Positions 15,506-22,888 of a stretch of DNA of 33,935 nt are shown here, piece by piece. Made by a program: the position numbers and the translations under genes. Below the pieces are notes generated by a model. The model made no database searches. It saw nothing but the letters and a program-made list of their open reading frames with translations, and was not told the origin of the DNA. Numbering within the stretch: position 1 is the first letter of the stretch; every line of letters begins with the position of its first letter. This DNA comes from an uncultured Oscillospiraceae bacterium (GTDB lineage: Bacteria; Bacillota; Clostridia; Oscillospirales; Oscillospiraceae): positions 1 through 33,935 of the forward strand of contig CANQSU010000011.1 in NCBI GenBank assembly GCA_947626585.1, read 5' to 3'.

Positions 15506-16348
15506 GTGAAAAAAGAGATGTACACCTTTCCGGGGCTCCTGGCAAAGTCCATCCGGCACCCGGAGGAGGATAAGTCCGTTTATCAGGTGATACGCAACAA
15601 GCAGATCCAGGCGCTCTTAAAGAAGGCCAACGATCTGAGCATACAGATCTACCGGGCCAGGGTCCTGGGGGGGTATGTGGAACTCACGGAGGAGACGGCG
15701 CCGGAGTATTTTGCCATTCTCAAGGACGTATGCCGGATCCTGAACTACCCGGAGGTACCCCGGGTCTACGTCTGCCACATGTACAGCCAGGTCCTGGAGG
15801 CCTGCGGCAGCGACACAAAGTATATTGCGGTGTCGGACTACGCCCTGGAGTGCTTCAACGAGGAGGAGCTGTACTACATGACGGGCAACGCCATCGCCAT
15901 GTACAAGGCGGGCCACACCGACCTTGCCAACCTGATGAACTACATGAGCGGACAGATCCCGGCGCCCCTGCGCATCCCGCTGCTGTGCTACCTCCGGGCG
16001 GCGGACCTGACCTCCGACAGGGGAGGGCTTTTGGCCTGTCAGTCCTTTGCCGCCGCCGTGCGGTGCCACCTCCACGAGCTGGGAATGCCCCTGGCCGAGT
16101 CCAGGCGCATCATCACTACCGATGAGGAGGCCGTGGCCTATGTGGAGAAATATCTCAAGGCGGTGAAAACCGCCGAGGACGAGTACGGCTACCTGCTAGT
16201 GCGGGTCATCAAGGGCGTCCAGAACATGACGTATTTTGAGGGGCCGGCCAACAAGATGCTCTCGGAGCTCTACAACTGGTACCTGGACCCCAAGGGCTAC
16301 AGCCGGATCATCCGGACCCAGGGACGCCCTTGGGACGCCGTCATCTGA
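15506..16348 (+). CDS. M48-like pseudo-peptidase, copy 1
   Basis: A 280-residue protein with the architecture of an M48 zinc peptidase core. After F-N-E-E-E-L comes the helix that would carry H-E-x-x-H, but here it reads G-N-A-I-A-M-Y-K-A-G-H: the residues at the H-E-x-x-H positions are N128, A129 and M132. The downstream M48 signature E-x-x-A-D-R-x-G-L-L-A appears as D-L-T-S-D-R-G-G-L-L-A (D167-A177), so the glutamate ligand has become Asp. Zinc hydrolysis should therefore be lost, leaving a binding or scaffold role. The GTG start at 15506 sits behind GGAGGAGAG. The next gene starts 13 bases after its stop. No membrane segment is seen, unlike HtpX/Ste24. Confidence 0.75.
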   Translation: MKKEMYTFPGLLAKSIRHPEEDKSVYQVIRNKQIQALLKKANDLSIQIYRARVLGGYVELTEETAPEYFAILKDVCRILNYPEVPRVYVCHMYSQVLEACGSDTKYIAVSDYALECFNEEELYYMTGNAIAMYKAGHTDLANLMNYMSGQIPAPLRIPLLCYLRAADLTSDRGGLLACQSFAAAVRCHLHELGMPLAESRRIITTDEEAVAYVEKYLKAVKTAEDEYGYLLVRVIKGVQNMTYFEGPANKMLSELYNWYLDPKGYSRIIRTQGRPWDAVI

Positions 16349-16361
16349 AGGGGGAGCGCGT

Positions 16362-17180
16362 ATGGTGAATAAACGATTCAAGCCTGCCGATTTCCAGCAC
16401 GAGACGGACAGGAAGCTGATGGACACACTGATCAACGGCTCTGCCATGGACAGCGTGCGCAAATACCTGGCCGAGAACAACATCGAGGCCGTTTTCAATT
16501 ACTACTACCGCTCCTCCTACATCCGTGTGACCAGGGACATGTCCCCGAAGCTTGCGGATATGCTGGAGCGGGGCGCGGAGATGTTTGGACTGGAAAAGCC
16601 GCCCATTTTGTACCTGAACCGGGATTATGACTCCGGGGTGTCGGTGAGCGGCGCGTCGGAGCCCTTCATTCTGTTCTCCACAGACCTGCTGTCCAGAATC
16701 CGGGAGGACCGGCTGATGGAGGGGGTTATAGCGTCCATGTGCGCCTCCATTGCGGCTGGTCACAGCAGTCTCAACTACACCATGTGGATCACAGACAGGA
16801 TCGCGGAGCTTTTGCCCATCAAGGCCATCCCAATCCCGGAGGTGCTGAAGCAGGCGTTGACGGGGGCCGCCTCCGCCGGCCTTCACAAGTGGGCGCAGTG
16901 GAGGACCTTTACCGTGGACCGGGCCTTCTATCTGGCTACGGGGGACTTTGCCCTGACGGTGGAGCAGATCATGCTCCAGCACGTGAGCGGCCAGACCAAG
17001 GAACGCTTTGCCCTGGGGACGGAGGAGGACCGGTATCTCCCCCAGAAGGAGGAGTTTTTCAACCTCAACGGCCTGACCAACGCGGCCCAGGCGGTGAATA
17101 CGTTCTTCCAGGACGACCCCTGGCTGCCGGTGAGGTACAGGGAGCTTGAAAGCTTTGCGAAAGGAGGCGGCGAGCAATGA
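16362..17180 (+). CDS. M48-like pseudo-peptidase, copy 2
   Basis: A 272-residue paralogue of the preceding protein. The helix matching H-E-x-x-H reads A-S-M-C-A-S-I-A-A-G-H (A124-H134), again with every zinc ligand lost but the trailing G-H kept. The second motif reads T-F-T-V-D-R-A-F-Y-L-A (T182-A192), with Thr where the Glu ligand should be. The starting ATG lies behind AAGGGGGAG. The stop overlaps the start of copy 3 (ATGA), so the two are translationally coupled. The active-site pattern is degenerate yet the fold residues are kept, which points to selection for a non-catalytic role. Confidence 0.72.
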   Translation: MVNKRFKPADFQHETDRKLMDTLINGSAMDSVRKYLAENNIEAVFNYYYRSSYIRVTRDMSPKLADMLERGAEMFGLEKPPILYLNRDYDSGVSVSGASEPFILFSTDLLSRIREDRLMEGVIASMCASIAAGHSSLNYTMWITDRIAELLPIKAIPIPEVLKQALTGAASAGLHKWAQWRTFTVDRAFYLATGDFALTVEQIMLQHVSGQTKERFALGTEEDRYLPQKEEFFNLNGLTNAAQAVNTFFQDDPWLPVRYRELESFAKGGGEQ

Positions 17181-17929
17181 GAGACGACATACACCATCCT
17201 TTGGAGGCCCAGGCGGAGAGCGCCCTGTTGGCCAATTCCATGTACGGCAAGGTGGCAAAGGCTTTTTCTGAGTGGCTGGTGGGCACGCCGGAGCTGGCCC
17301 GTTCGCTGGCGAGGAAATTCACCGTTACCGCCGATACCCACCCGCGCATCTGGAGCATCTACAAGCAGGCCCTGGCCAGAATGGAGATGGAGGTGGAATA
17401 TCCACTGTTCCTGGACTTCAGCCACGATGTGAATCTGGATGTGTTGGAGCAGAAGAAATCCGACGCTCTGGTGCTGAGCAGCGGCTCGGTGGAGCTTTTG
17501 GACGACCGGCAGCTCCTTGCGCTGTTCGGATCGGGGCTTGCGCTCATCAAGTTCGGGATGGTCAAGCATCTGGGGATGTTCAAGGCGCTGGAGACGCTTC
17601 CGATCCCCAGAACCGTGACGGACGCCGTGACGGCGCCGTTCCTCAACTGGATGCAGTCCGCCTACTACACCTCCGATCGCGCCGGCGCTTACACGGCGAA
17701 CAGCCGCAGGGCGGCGATGGATGTACTCTGCGTGGACATGGGCGCGGGAGCTGAGTATCAGGGCCTTGACGGGTCGAAAATGTCGTGGGATTACGACGCG
17801 GGGACGAATGTGGACGAGATGAACCTGATCGGCAGGACGCTTCTGAAGCACCTTCTCGGTCAAACGGACTGCCCCTGGGGGGTGGACCGGGTACGAGAGC
17901 TGGCGCTCTACGACGGCGTGCCGGAGTAA
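17177..17929 (+). CDS. M48-like pseudo-peptidase, copy 3
   Basis: A 250-residue third member of the set. The H-E-x-x-H position reads G-S-G-L-A-L-I-K-F-G-M (G118-M128) and the second motif Y-Y-T-S-D-R-A-G-A-Y (Y163-Y172), with Tyr in place of the Glu ligand. It starts inside the stop of copy 2 behind AAAGGAGG. It is the most divergent in the active-site region and also lacks the G-H that follows in the other two. A hairpin (17946-17980) follows its stop and may mark the end of the operon. As with the others, peptidase activity is not expected. Confidence 0.7.
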   Translation: MRDDIHHPLEAQAESALLANSMYGKVAKAFSEWLVGTPELARSLARKFTVTADTHPRIWSIYKQALARMEMEVEYPLFLDFSHDVNLDVLEQKKSDALVLSSGSVELLDDRQLLALFGSGLALIKFGMVKHLGMFKALETLPIPRTVTDAVTAPFLNWMQSAYYTSDRAGAYTANSRRAAMDVLCVDMGAGAEYQGLDGSKMSWDYDAGTNVDEMNLIGRTLLKHLLGQTDCPWGVDRVRELALYDGVPE

Positions 17930-17945
17930 AATGGCCTTACGGTTT

Positions 17946-17980
17946 TGAAGGATACGACGAAAAAAACGTCTTATCCTTCA
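17946..17980 (+). terminator. Hairpin at the end of the main cluster
   Basis: TGAAGGATACGACG pairs with CGTCTTATCCTTCA (one mismatch in fourteen) around seven A residues. There is no U-run after it, so it is either a weak terminator or a 3' stabilising stem. It follows copy 3 of the M48-like genes by 16 bases. Confidence 0.5.
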
Positions 17981-17990
17981 GAGAGACGAT

Positions 17991-18248
17991 ATGGGTGTGA
18001 AAACCATGAGATCTGGTCTTCTGAGCGATCACCTTTTTAATAAGCCCTACCGTCTCATCTCCGCTCTTCGCGTGCTGCGCGGTGTGGACGCCCTTCTGTT
18101 GGTCGGTGATATCGTCAACAGCGGAAGAGCTGAGCAGTTTGAGCTGGCGCCGTGCGGCGCTTTTTACATAAGGCTCAGCGAAGGCCTTGACCTTGTGGGG
18201 CTGAACCCACTGTATTATCAGAAGATGTTCCTTTTCCCCAAATTGTGA
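17991..18248 (+). pseudogene. N-terminal fragment of a metallophosphoesterase
   Basis: An open frame of 85 codons. Residues about 6-50 resemble the start of a calcineurin-like phosphoesterase: L-L-S-D-H, N-K-P-Y-R-L, then A-L-L-L-V-G-D-I-V-N-S-G-R-A-E-Q-F-E, where G-D-I-V-x-x-G is the second metal motif. The first motif lacks the usual D-x-H spacing. After that the similarity ends, and the C-terminal metal motifs (GN(H/D), H-H-P, G-H-T-H) are missing. It is therefore a fragment. A matching C-terminal fragment lies at about 20730-20955, beyond the dynamin gene. Confidence 0.5.
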
Positions 18249-18289
18249 AAAAGGCCGATTGAGGCGGAGACCAACACATCAGAAAAGCG

Positions 18290-18328
18290 CATCTACGGAT
18301 GGACGAAATGTTCGTCCATCCGTAGATG
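18290..18328. repeat. Perfect 18-bp inverted repeat with 3-base loop
   Basis: CATCTACGGATGGACGAA (18290-18307) is followed by ATG and its exact reverse complement (18311-18328). The next bases are TTTATATGG, so it could act as a terminator in the forward direction, or as an operator for the dynamin gene that starts 80 bases later. Such a perfect long stem is unusual for a simple terminator. Confidence 0.7.
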
Positions 18329-18408
18329 TTTATATGGCATTGGTGTATTATGCGCGGTCTTACACAGTACAACCGAATTGATATACAGACAAAGAGAGGC
18401 TGTCGTCT

Positions 18409-20325
18409 ATGTCTACGGTAGTTTGCGCTCCATTTGGCACCAATTCAAGAAAAATCAAAATCAAGAGATGGGAGAAGAAGGTCGGGGCACGTGTTATAGC
18501 GGGGCAGGTTTTGTTCACCTTTGAGTCAAACGGCATGACTTTAAAAAAATCATGCCCCAAAACAGGTATGCTGATAAAAATCTTTCACAACGTCGGCGAA
18601 GAAGTGGAGGGTGACGAACCCGTCTGCCTGATCGGGGACCCCGGAGAGCTTCCAAAAATCAACGACACAAAAAAAGTGAACGACGCGGCGGCCGGACCGG
18701 TGATCAGCAAAGAGGCGGAAGGAACATTTTTAGAGATCAAAAACGGGATAGTCAAGATTGACGAGGAAATAGCGGTGGTCGGCGCTTTAAGTAAGAAGAT
18801 CTCCCCAAAACACCCTTTTGTGATCACCTTCGCCGGGAGATTTAAAACCGGGAAATCCTCTCTTCTGAACGCCGTTCTTGGGTACAATTTGCTCCCCACG
18901 AAAGCGACGACCGCCACGACTGTCGTTACAAAGATCGTTTACGGCAGCAGTAGGCAGGCGTGGCTTTATGAGAAAGGACGGAAGCGCCAAATAACGATCG
19001 GCAAGGCACGGGACATTATCCTGAACCATCAGATAACCGATCTTACGGATCCTGTCGAGGTCATTTTTGAAGCTCCTATTCCGTGGTTGAGCAGAGACGT
19101 CGAGCTAAGAGACACACCGGGCATGGATGACAGCTCTCAAAACGGCCTTTTGGAAGCCGTAGCGATGAGGTCGCTCGCGGATACGGATCTGTGCGTCTGC
19201 GTTTATGACGCGGGCGCGTTCCCGAGTGGAAAGGAACGGGAGCGGACGCAGGACATATACAAGGCTTTAAACGGGGACGTTGTCTATGTCGTCAACTGCA
19301 CAAATCATCTGAACTCTCTGGAGGGCCTGAATCTTGTTGAGAATACGGCAAAGCATATTTTTGAATCCATGAACTACCGCATCCGTGGAACGGGCCATTA
19401 TTTTATGGCGTGTTCCGCTCCGGGAATGGTGTATTTTGACGGCTTTGACAAATGGCTGGAGTACGCGGCCGGGGGAACAGGGGCCGATTTCAGGGCGAGG
19501 GTACGAAAAAATTCCACCGCAGGAAAACTCGCGGTCAAAAGAGAAGAGTGCCTGTCGCGCGCGTCCGCGTATAAGGATATATTGGAAAAGCAAATTGCCC
19601 GGATCATGGAGAAACACCAGGACGCGCTTACAAAAGAGCAAAGTCGTATCATGAGCAACGCGAAAAAGAACGCAGATGATTTACAATATAAAATTCCTTT
19701 TTTGAATGATAAATTTTTTGACGAATCCGCTTTACCCGGTAAGCTTTCCGAGGAATACGCGGGAGGAGCCGGCCTGACAAAATATAATAACAGCTATGCA
19801 GAGATGAGTAAGCAGGTCACGAGGGAGCATTTTGAAAGGCGATTCCAATATGTGAGGGACGGATGGTGCCATTACCTGAGCAGCTCAGACAGCGACTTTA
19901 TTTACGAAGCGATAAACAGCCTGTCCTTTCCGGACAAGCATTCAACCACCGTTGCGGCCACGACTCGGGAGAAAAACCGATGGACAGTTGGCGGCGCTTT
20001 GCTCGGCGGTGTTTTGACACTTGCAACCGGCGGCGGCGCGCTTCCATTTTTGCTTGGAGGCGCGGCCGCCGGCAGGATAATCGGCGCGGCGGATACCAGT
20101 GTGGACGACTCTGTTGCGAATACCGTGAAATTTGTTCAAAGCACGCTTGTGCCGATGCTTCGCGGAGCTTTTGAAGAAAAGCTGCGGGCTGTGGCCAACA
20201 AATTTGTTTTGGAAGCAAAGGCGACGAAGTGTACCTCCGGATACGAAGCCAGTCTCGCGGCCTTGGGCGGCCTTGAGTTGGAGTTATCAAAAAGGATCAA
20301 AAAATTGAGCCGTACTGTTTCCTGA
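18409..20325 (+). CDS. Dynamin-like GTPase with biotinyl/lipoyl-like N-terminus
   Basis: A 638-residue protein. Residues 1-77 look like a biotinyl/lipoyl barrel (strands around V-L-F-T-F-E-S-N-G and G-E-E-V-E-G-D-E-P-V), though the usual modified lysine loop is not clearly kept. The GTPase domain has G1 G-R-F-K-T-G-K-S-S (143-151), G2 threonines in K-A-T-T-A-T-T, G3 D-T-P-G-M-D-D (235-241) and an unusual G4 in V-V-N-C-T-N-H (294-300). A long helical stalk follows, then a glycine-rich hydrophobic segment (526-557, G-G-A-L-L-G-G-V-L-T-L-A-T-G-G-G) like the membrane paddle of bacterial dynamins. Bacterial dynamins remodel membranes in phage defence, cell division or stress. The gene stands alone after an 18-bp inverted repeat. 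Confidence 0.85.
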   Translation: MSTVVCAPFGTNSRKIKIKRWEKKVGARVIAGQVLFTFESNGMTLKKSCPKTGMLIKIFHNVGEEVEGDEPVCLIGDPGELPKINDTKKVNDAAAGPVISKEAEGTFLEIKNGIVKIDEEIAVVGALSKKISPKHPFVITFAGRFKTGKSSLLNAVLGYNLLPTKATTATTVVTKIVYGSSRQAWLYEKGRKRQITIGKARDIILNHQITDLTDPVEVIFEAPIPWLSRDVELRDTPGMDDSSQNGLLEAVAMRSLADTDLCVCVYDAGAFPSGKERERTQDIYKALNGDVVYVVNCTNHLNSLEGLNLVENTAKHIFESMNYRIRGTGHYFMACSAPGMVYFDGFDKWLEYAAGGTGADFRARVRKNSTAGKLAVKREECLSRASAYKDILEKQIARIMEKHQDALTKEQSRIMSNAKKNADDLQYKIPFLNDKFFDESALPGKLSEEYAGGAGLTKYNNSYAEMSKQVTREHFERRFQYVRDGWCHYLSSSDSDFIYEAINSLSFPDKHSTTVAATTREKNRWTVGGALLGGVLTLATGGGALPFLLGGAAAGRIIGAADTSVDDSVANTVKFVQSTLVPMLRGAFEEKLRAVANKFVLEAKATKCTSGYEASLAALGGLELELSKRIKKLSRTVS

Positions 20326-20356
20326 CCGCTCAGGAAAATGATGAAAGGCTCTTTTC

Positions 20357-20375
20357 TGTCAATTCGGAATTGACA
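20357..20375. promoter_or_regulatory. Palindromic operator overlapping a -35 box
   Basis: TGTCAATTC, a central G, then GAATTGACA: a perfect 19-base inverted repeat whose right half contains the TTGACA -35 box at 20370-20375. This arrangement is typical of a repressor-binding site. Confidence 0.6.
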
Positions 20376-20399
20376 TCTCCCGGCCCGACAGGATATATA
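20370..20399 (+). promoter_or_regulatory. Sigma-A promoter upstream of the broken gene at 20435
   Basis: TTGACA (20370-20375), 18-base spacer, TATATA (20394-20399, within TATATAATAC). It could serve the downstream genes from 21027 onward as well as the pseudogene. Confidence 0.65.
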
Positions 20400-20434
20400 A
20401 TACTTTCATCATTAAAGAAGAGAGGTAAATCTTC

Positions 20435-20955
20435 TTGGAAACAAAAGCGAGACAAGCTTACGACCTGATCCAGTGCAAGGCAAGTTTAAATGAGATCGTT
20501 CAGGGACTCTCCGGGGTACTCGGCTTTCCGTTCACTGTGATCGCCGACGTCGGTGTGATCTTCACGCACTATGGACCGATGCTGAACGGCATCCGTTCCA
20601 TCTACAACAGAGATCCGGTCACGACCGAGGCGATCAAACCGATCATTGACGGCTGTAAGTCGGAGGTCCTGGCCGACATCATCGTAGACAAGCTCATTGG
20701 CAACATCCCCGGCAATGACGAAACCGGCTTTCGGAGAGCGGCTGCGCGAATCATATCGTCCTTTGCCATCCGCCGCTGGCGGCGCACAACCCGCAAAAGA
20801 GCGGGCCGTACCTACCCGCGGAGCAGGACGCACGCCTTCGGCGAATCGTAGACGAGTACCCACACGTCCTCTTTCTCTCCGGGCATACCCATCTATACCC
20901 GGAGATCGAGCCGGAGAACGAGGGAAACATTCCACGGCAACGTGGTCACTTTTGA
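20435..20955 (+). pseudogene. Chimeric remnant: regulator N-terminus joined to metallophosphoesterase C-terminus
   Basis: The first about 95 codons resemble the N-terminal sensing region of PucR-like regulators (Y-D-L-I-Q-C-K-A-S-L-N-E-I-V then L-S-G-V-L-G-F-P). The frame then breaks. In another frame from about 20730 the sequence becomes the C-terminal part of a calcineurin-like phosphoesterase: N-H-I-V-L-C-H-P-P-L-A-A-H-N, then a G-P-Y-L-P-A-E-Q-D linker and V-L-F-L-S-G-H-T-H-L, followed by a stop at 20955. Neither half can be functional. The phosphoesterase part complements the N-terminal fragment at 17991, so the two may once have been one gene. Confidence 0.6.
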
Positions 20956-21026
20956 GGCGGGGGATACATTCGTTGGTTTTCGGACTGTATTTCTCGGCTC
21001 CAAATTGAAAGGAGAAGAGGTCTGAT

Positions 21027-21656
21027 ATGTCGAAATCGGTCTTCAACGCGGAAAAAATGTACACCTACATCCGAGGCTTCGCCGCCGGCGCCAATATGTC
21101 CGAGACTACGCGGGCGCTGAGCTTTGCCCGTGAGAAGCACTTAGGACAGCTTCGAAAGAGCGGCGAGCCGTATATCATCCACCCGCTCACTATGGCCTGC
21201 AACGCGCTGAGCCTGGGCATACGGGACGATACGATCATCGCCGCCATCCTCCTGCACGACGTCTGCGAGGACTGCGACGTGAGCCTCGCGGAGCTGCCGG
21301 TCAACGAGCAGGTCAAAAACGCCGTCCGTCTCCTGACCTTCAACATCCAGGATGGCGAAACAAAGGAAACGGCCAAGGTCCGCTATTATAACGCCATCGC
21401 GGAGTGCCGCGAGGCATCCGTCACCAAGATCATAGACCGCTGTCACAACGTCTCCAGTATGGCCGGGACCTTTTCCGAGGAAAAGCTGCGGGCGTATATC
21501 GGGGAGACACGCCATTTCGTCCTCCCGCTCCTCAAAAAAACAAAGGCGCGTTACCCGGAGTACGCGGACATCCTCTTCGCCCTCAAATACCACATGGTCA
21601 GCGTCGTTGACTCCATCGAGGCCGCTATGCTGGTGTATGAGCCAAAGGAGAATTGA
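21027..21656 (+). CDS. Stand-alone HD hydrolase, (p)ppGpp-hydrolase-like
   Basis: A 209-residue protein with the RelA/SpoT-type HD domain: a first metal histidine in Y-I-I-H-P-L-T (about 48-54), H-D-V-C-E-D with the catalytic E-D pair (about 75-80) and I-I-D-R-C-H-N-V near residue 140. No synthetase or TGS domain is present, so it resembles small alarmone hydrolases (MESH1-like), which break down (p)ppGpp or related nucleotides. AAAGGAGAAG lies upstream. In accessory islands such enzymes can act as antitoxins or reset signalling nucleotides. Whether this one acts on (p)ppGpp, NADPH or another nucleotide cannot be told from sequence. Confidence 0.82.
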   Translation: MSKSVFNAEKMYTYIRGFAAGANMSETTRALSFAREKHLGQLRKSGEPYIIHPLTMACNALSLGIRDDTIIAAILLHDVCEDCDVSLAELPVNEQVKNAVRLLTFNIQDGETKETAKVRYYNAIAECREASVTKIIDRCHNVSSMAGTFSEEKLRAYIGETRHFVLPLLKKTKARYPEYADILFALKYHMVSVVDSIEAAMLVYEPKEN

Positions 21657-21695
21657 GCATCAGCAACACTTTATAGACATGAAAGGACAGTTACT

Positions 21696-22415
21696 ATGTT
21701 GAACATCAAATTGCATGTATCGTCCATTGACTATGCCGCCACATTCCACACGTTATATCCGCTCCTCGCGGGCCATTTTACAAAGGCCGACGGGCAGAAC
21801 CTGCTGAAATCCCTGATCGTCGCCCTGGGGGATGACGCGGAGAAGGTGTTCATCAGTTGGCTGCCCTATCTGGAGGAGACGGAGCGCAGGCAGCTCATCG
21901 CCGGGATCGTCAGCCAGAACAGTCCGCGCCTGACGGTCCTTTTGAATGAGAAACTCCAGAGCAACGATATCGGAAAATGTATCCGGGCGGGCTCCATCAA
22001 AGCCTATCTCGCGGAAAGCGATTTTATTCTTGAGCTGGACGACATAAACGCGAAGATCCCGGCGCTGGTGGACGAGGTTTCCAAACGAAAATCCCTGCCA
22101 CCGTACATCGTCACCGGGATCAAGGGCCTCAGCCTTTTTGCGCCCCGTTATGTGGAAAAGAAGGGCGTCGAATATATAAACGCCCCGGAGATTCGGAGCG
22201 AGATCCTCAAAACGCTTCAGGACACCCTCAACGCAAAGGGCATCGCAGTAAGCGTGGAGGAGATTGTCATCCGTCAGCTCCCCGGCGGGCAAATGCCGCT
22301 GGAGGCCGGGGAGGGATCCGGCAAGCTCTTGGACGAGGCGTCTGAAAAGATCATCGTCGACGCCCTGGTGCGGTATCTCATCGACAACGCCGGAAGAAAC
22401 GGAGGAACAGCATGA
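21696..22415 (+). CDS. Unknown protein, coupled to the next gene
   Basis: A 239-residue protein that I do not recognise. The first half is helical (for example T-L-Y-P-L-L-A-G-H-F-T-K and F-I-S-W-L-P-Y-L-E-E-T-E). The second half has alternating strands and helices, ending in a helix-rich segment with a G-G-Q-M-P turn. There are no transmembrane segments and no metal or nucleotide motifs. A GAAAGGAC site precedes the ATG. Its stop overlaps the next start by four bases (ATGA), so the two are co-translated and probably form a complex or pathway pair. Confidence 0.65.
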   Translation: MLNIKLHVSSIDYAATFHTLYPLLAGHFTKADGQNLLKSLIVALGDDAEKVFISWLPYLEETERRQLIAGIVSQNSPRLTVLLNEKLQSNDIGKCIRAGSIKAYLAESDFILELDDINAKIPALVDEVSKRKSLPPYIVTGIKGLSLFAPRYVEKKGVEYINAPEIRSEILKTLQDTLNAKGIAVSVEEIVIRQLPGGQMPLEAGEGSGKLLDEASEKIIVDALVRYLIDNAGRNGGTA

Positions 22416-22873
22416 ACAGGCTGATCAGCTTTATCTGCTCTTACACTAACCTTATGGCAATTGAAGCTCGGTTCATTGAGGAATTCCCCGTGGAGGTCAT
22501 GGACTGGCGGCCGGGGATGGCGGAGGTGCGGGGGAGGGCTCTGCTGCCCCTTACCGAACACGAGACGGACAAATGGATCTTTGCCTGGGACGATTCTCCC
22601 TTCTCCTTCGGCCCACCGGATCCACTGGTAAAAAAGTTCCTGCGGGAGAGACGCGACCATATTTTCTACGTCCTTGTTGGCACCCCGGAGTGGGAGAGTG
22701 AATTTGAAAAGGACGCGGTGGACAGGTTGGGGAAAATCTATCATAGAGCCGACGGTACGCCGGACACCGACGCCATCGCCGCTCACGCGTTTTTTATGAA
22801 CTATCGGACAAAGACCGGTCTTGAGCGGCTCATAGAAATGCTCTCCAGAACGGACAAAACAGAAAAGCCTTGA
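22412..22873 (+). CDS. Unknown 153-residue protein
   Basis: A soluble alpha/beta protein of unknown family, rich in Trp and Phe (for example K-W-I-F-A-W-D-D-S-P-F-S-F). There is no recognised catalytic motif. The overlap with the upstream gene (ATGA, behind GGAGGAACAGC) shows translational coupling. BtpA-like and leucine-rich-repeat genes follow with short gaps, so all four probably share a transcript. Confidence 0.6.
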   Translation: MNRLISFICSYTNLMAIEARFIEEFPVEVMDWRPGMAEVRGRALLPLTEHETDKWIFAWDDSPFSFGPPDPLVKKFLRERRDHIFYVLVGTPEWESEFEKDAVDRLGKIYHRADGTPDTDAIAAHAFFMNYRTKTGLERLIEMLSRTDKTEKP

Positions 22874-22888
22874 ACGGAGGTCGATTTC

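Noticed and set aside
16341-17258. Long minus-strand frame across the M48-like genes
   Set aside because: Same cause: the opposite strand of GC-rich coding sequence. Composition and motifs belong to the plus strand.
15506-17929. Three active M48 peptidases
   Set aside because: None keeps HExxH or the third Glu ligand, so activity is not supported.
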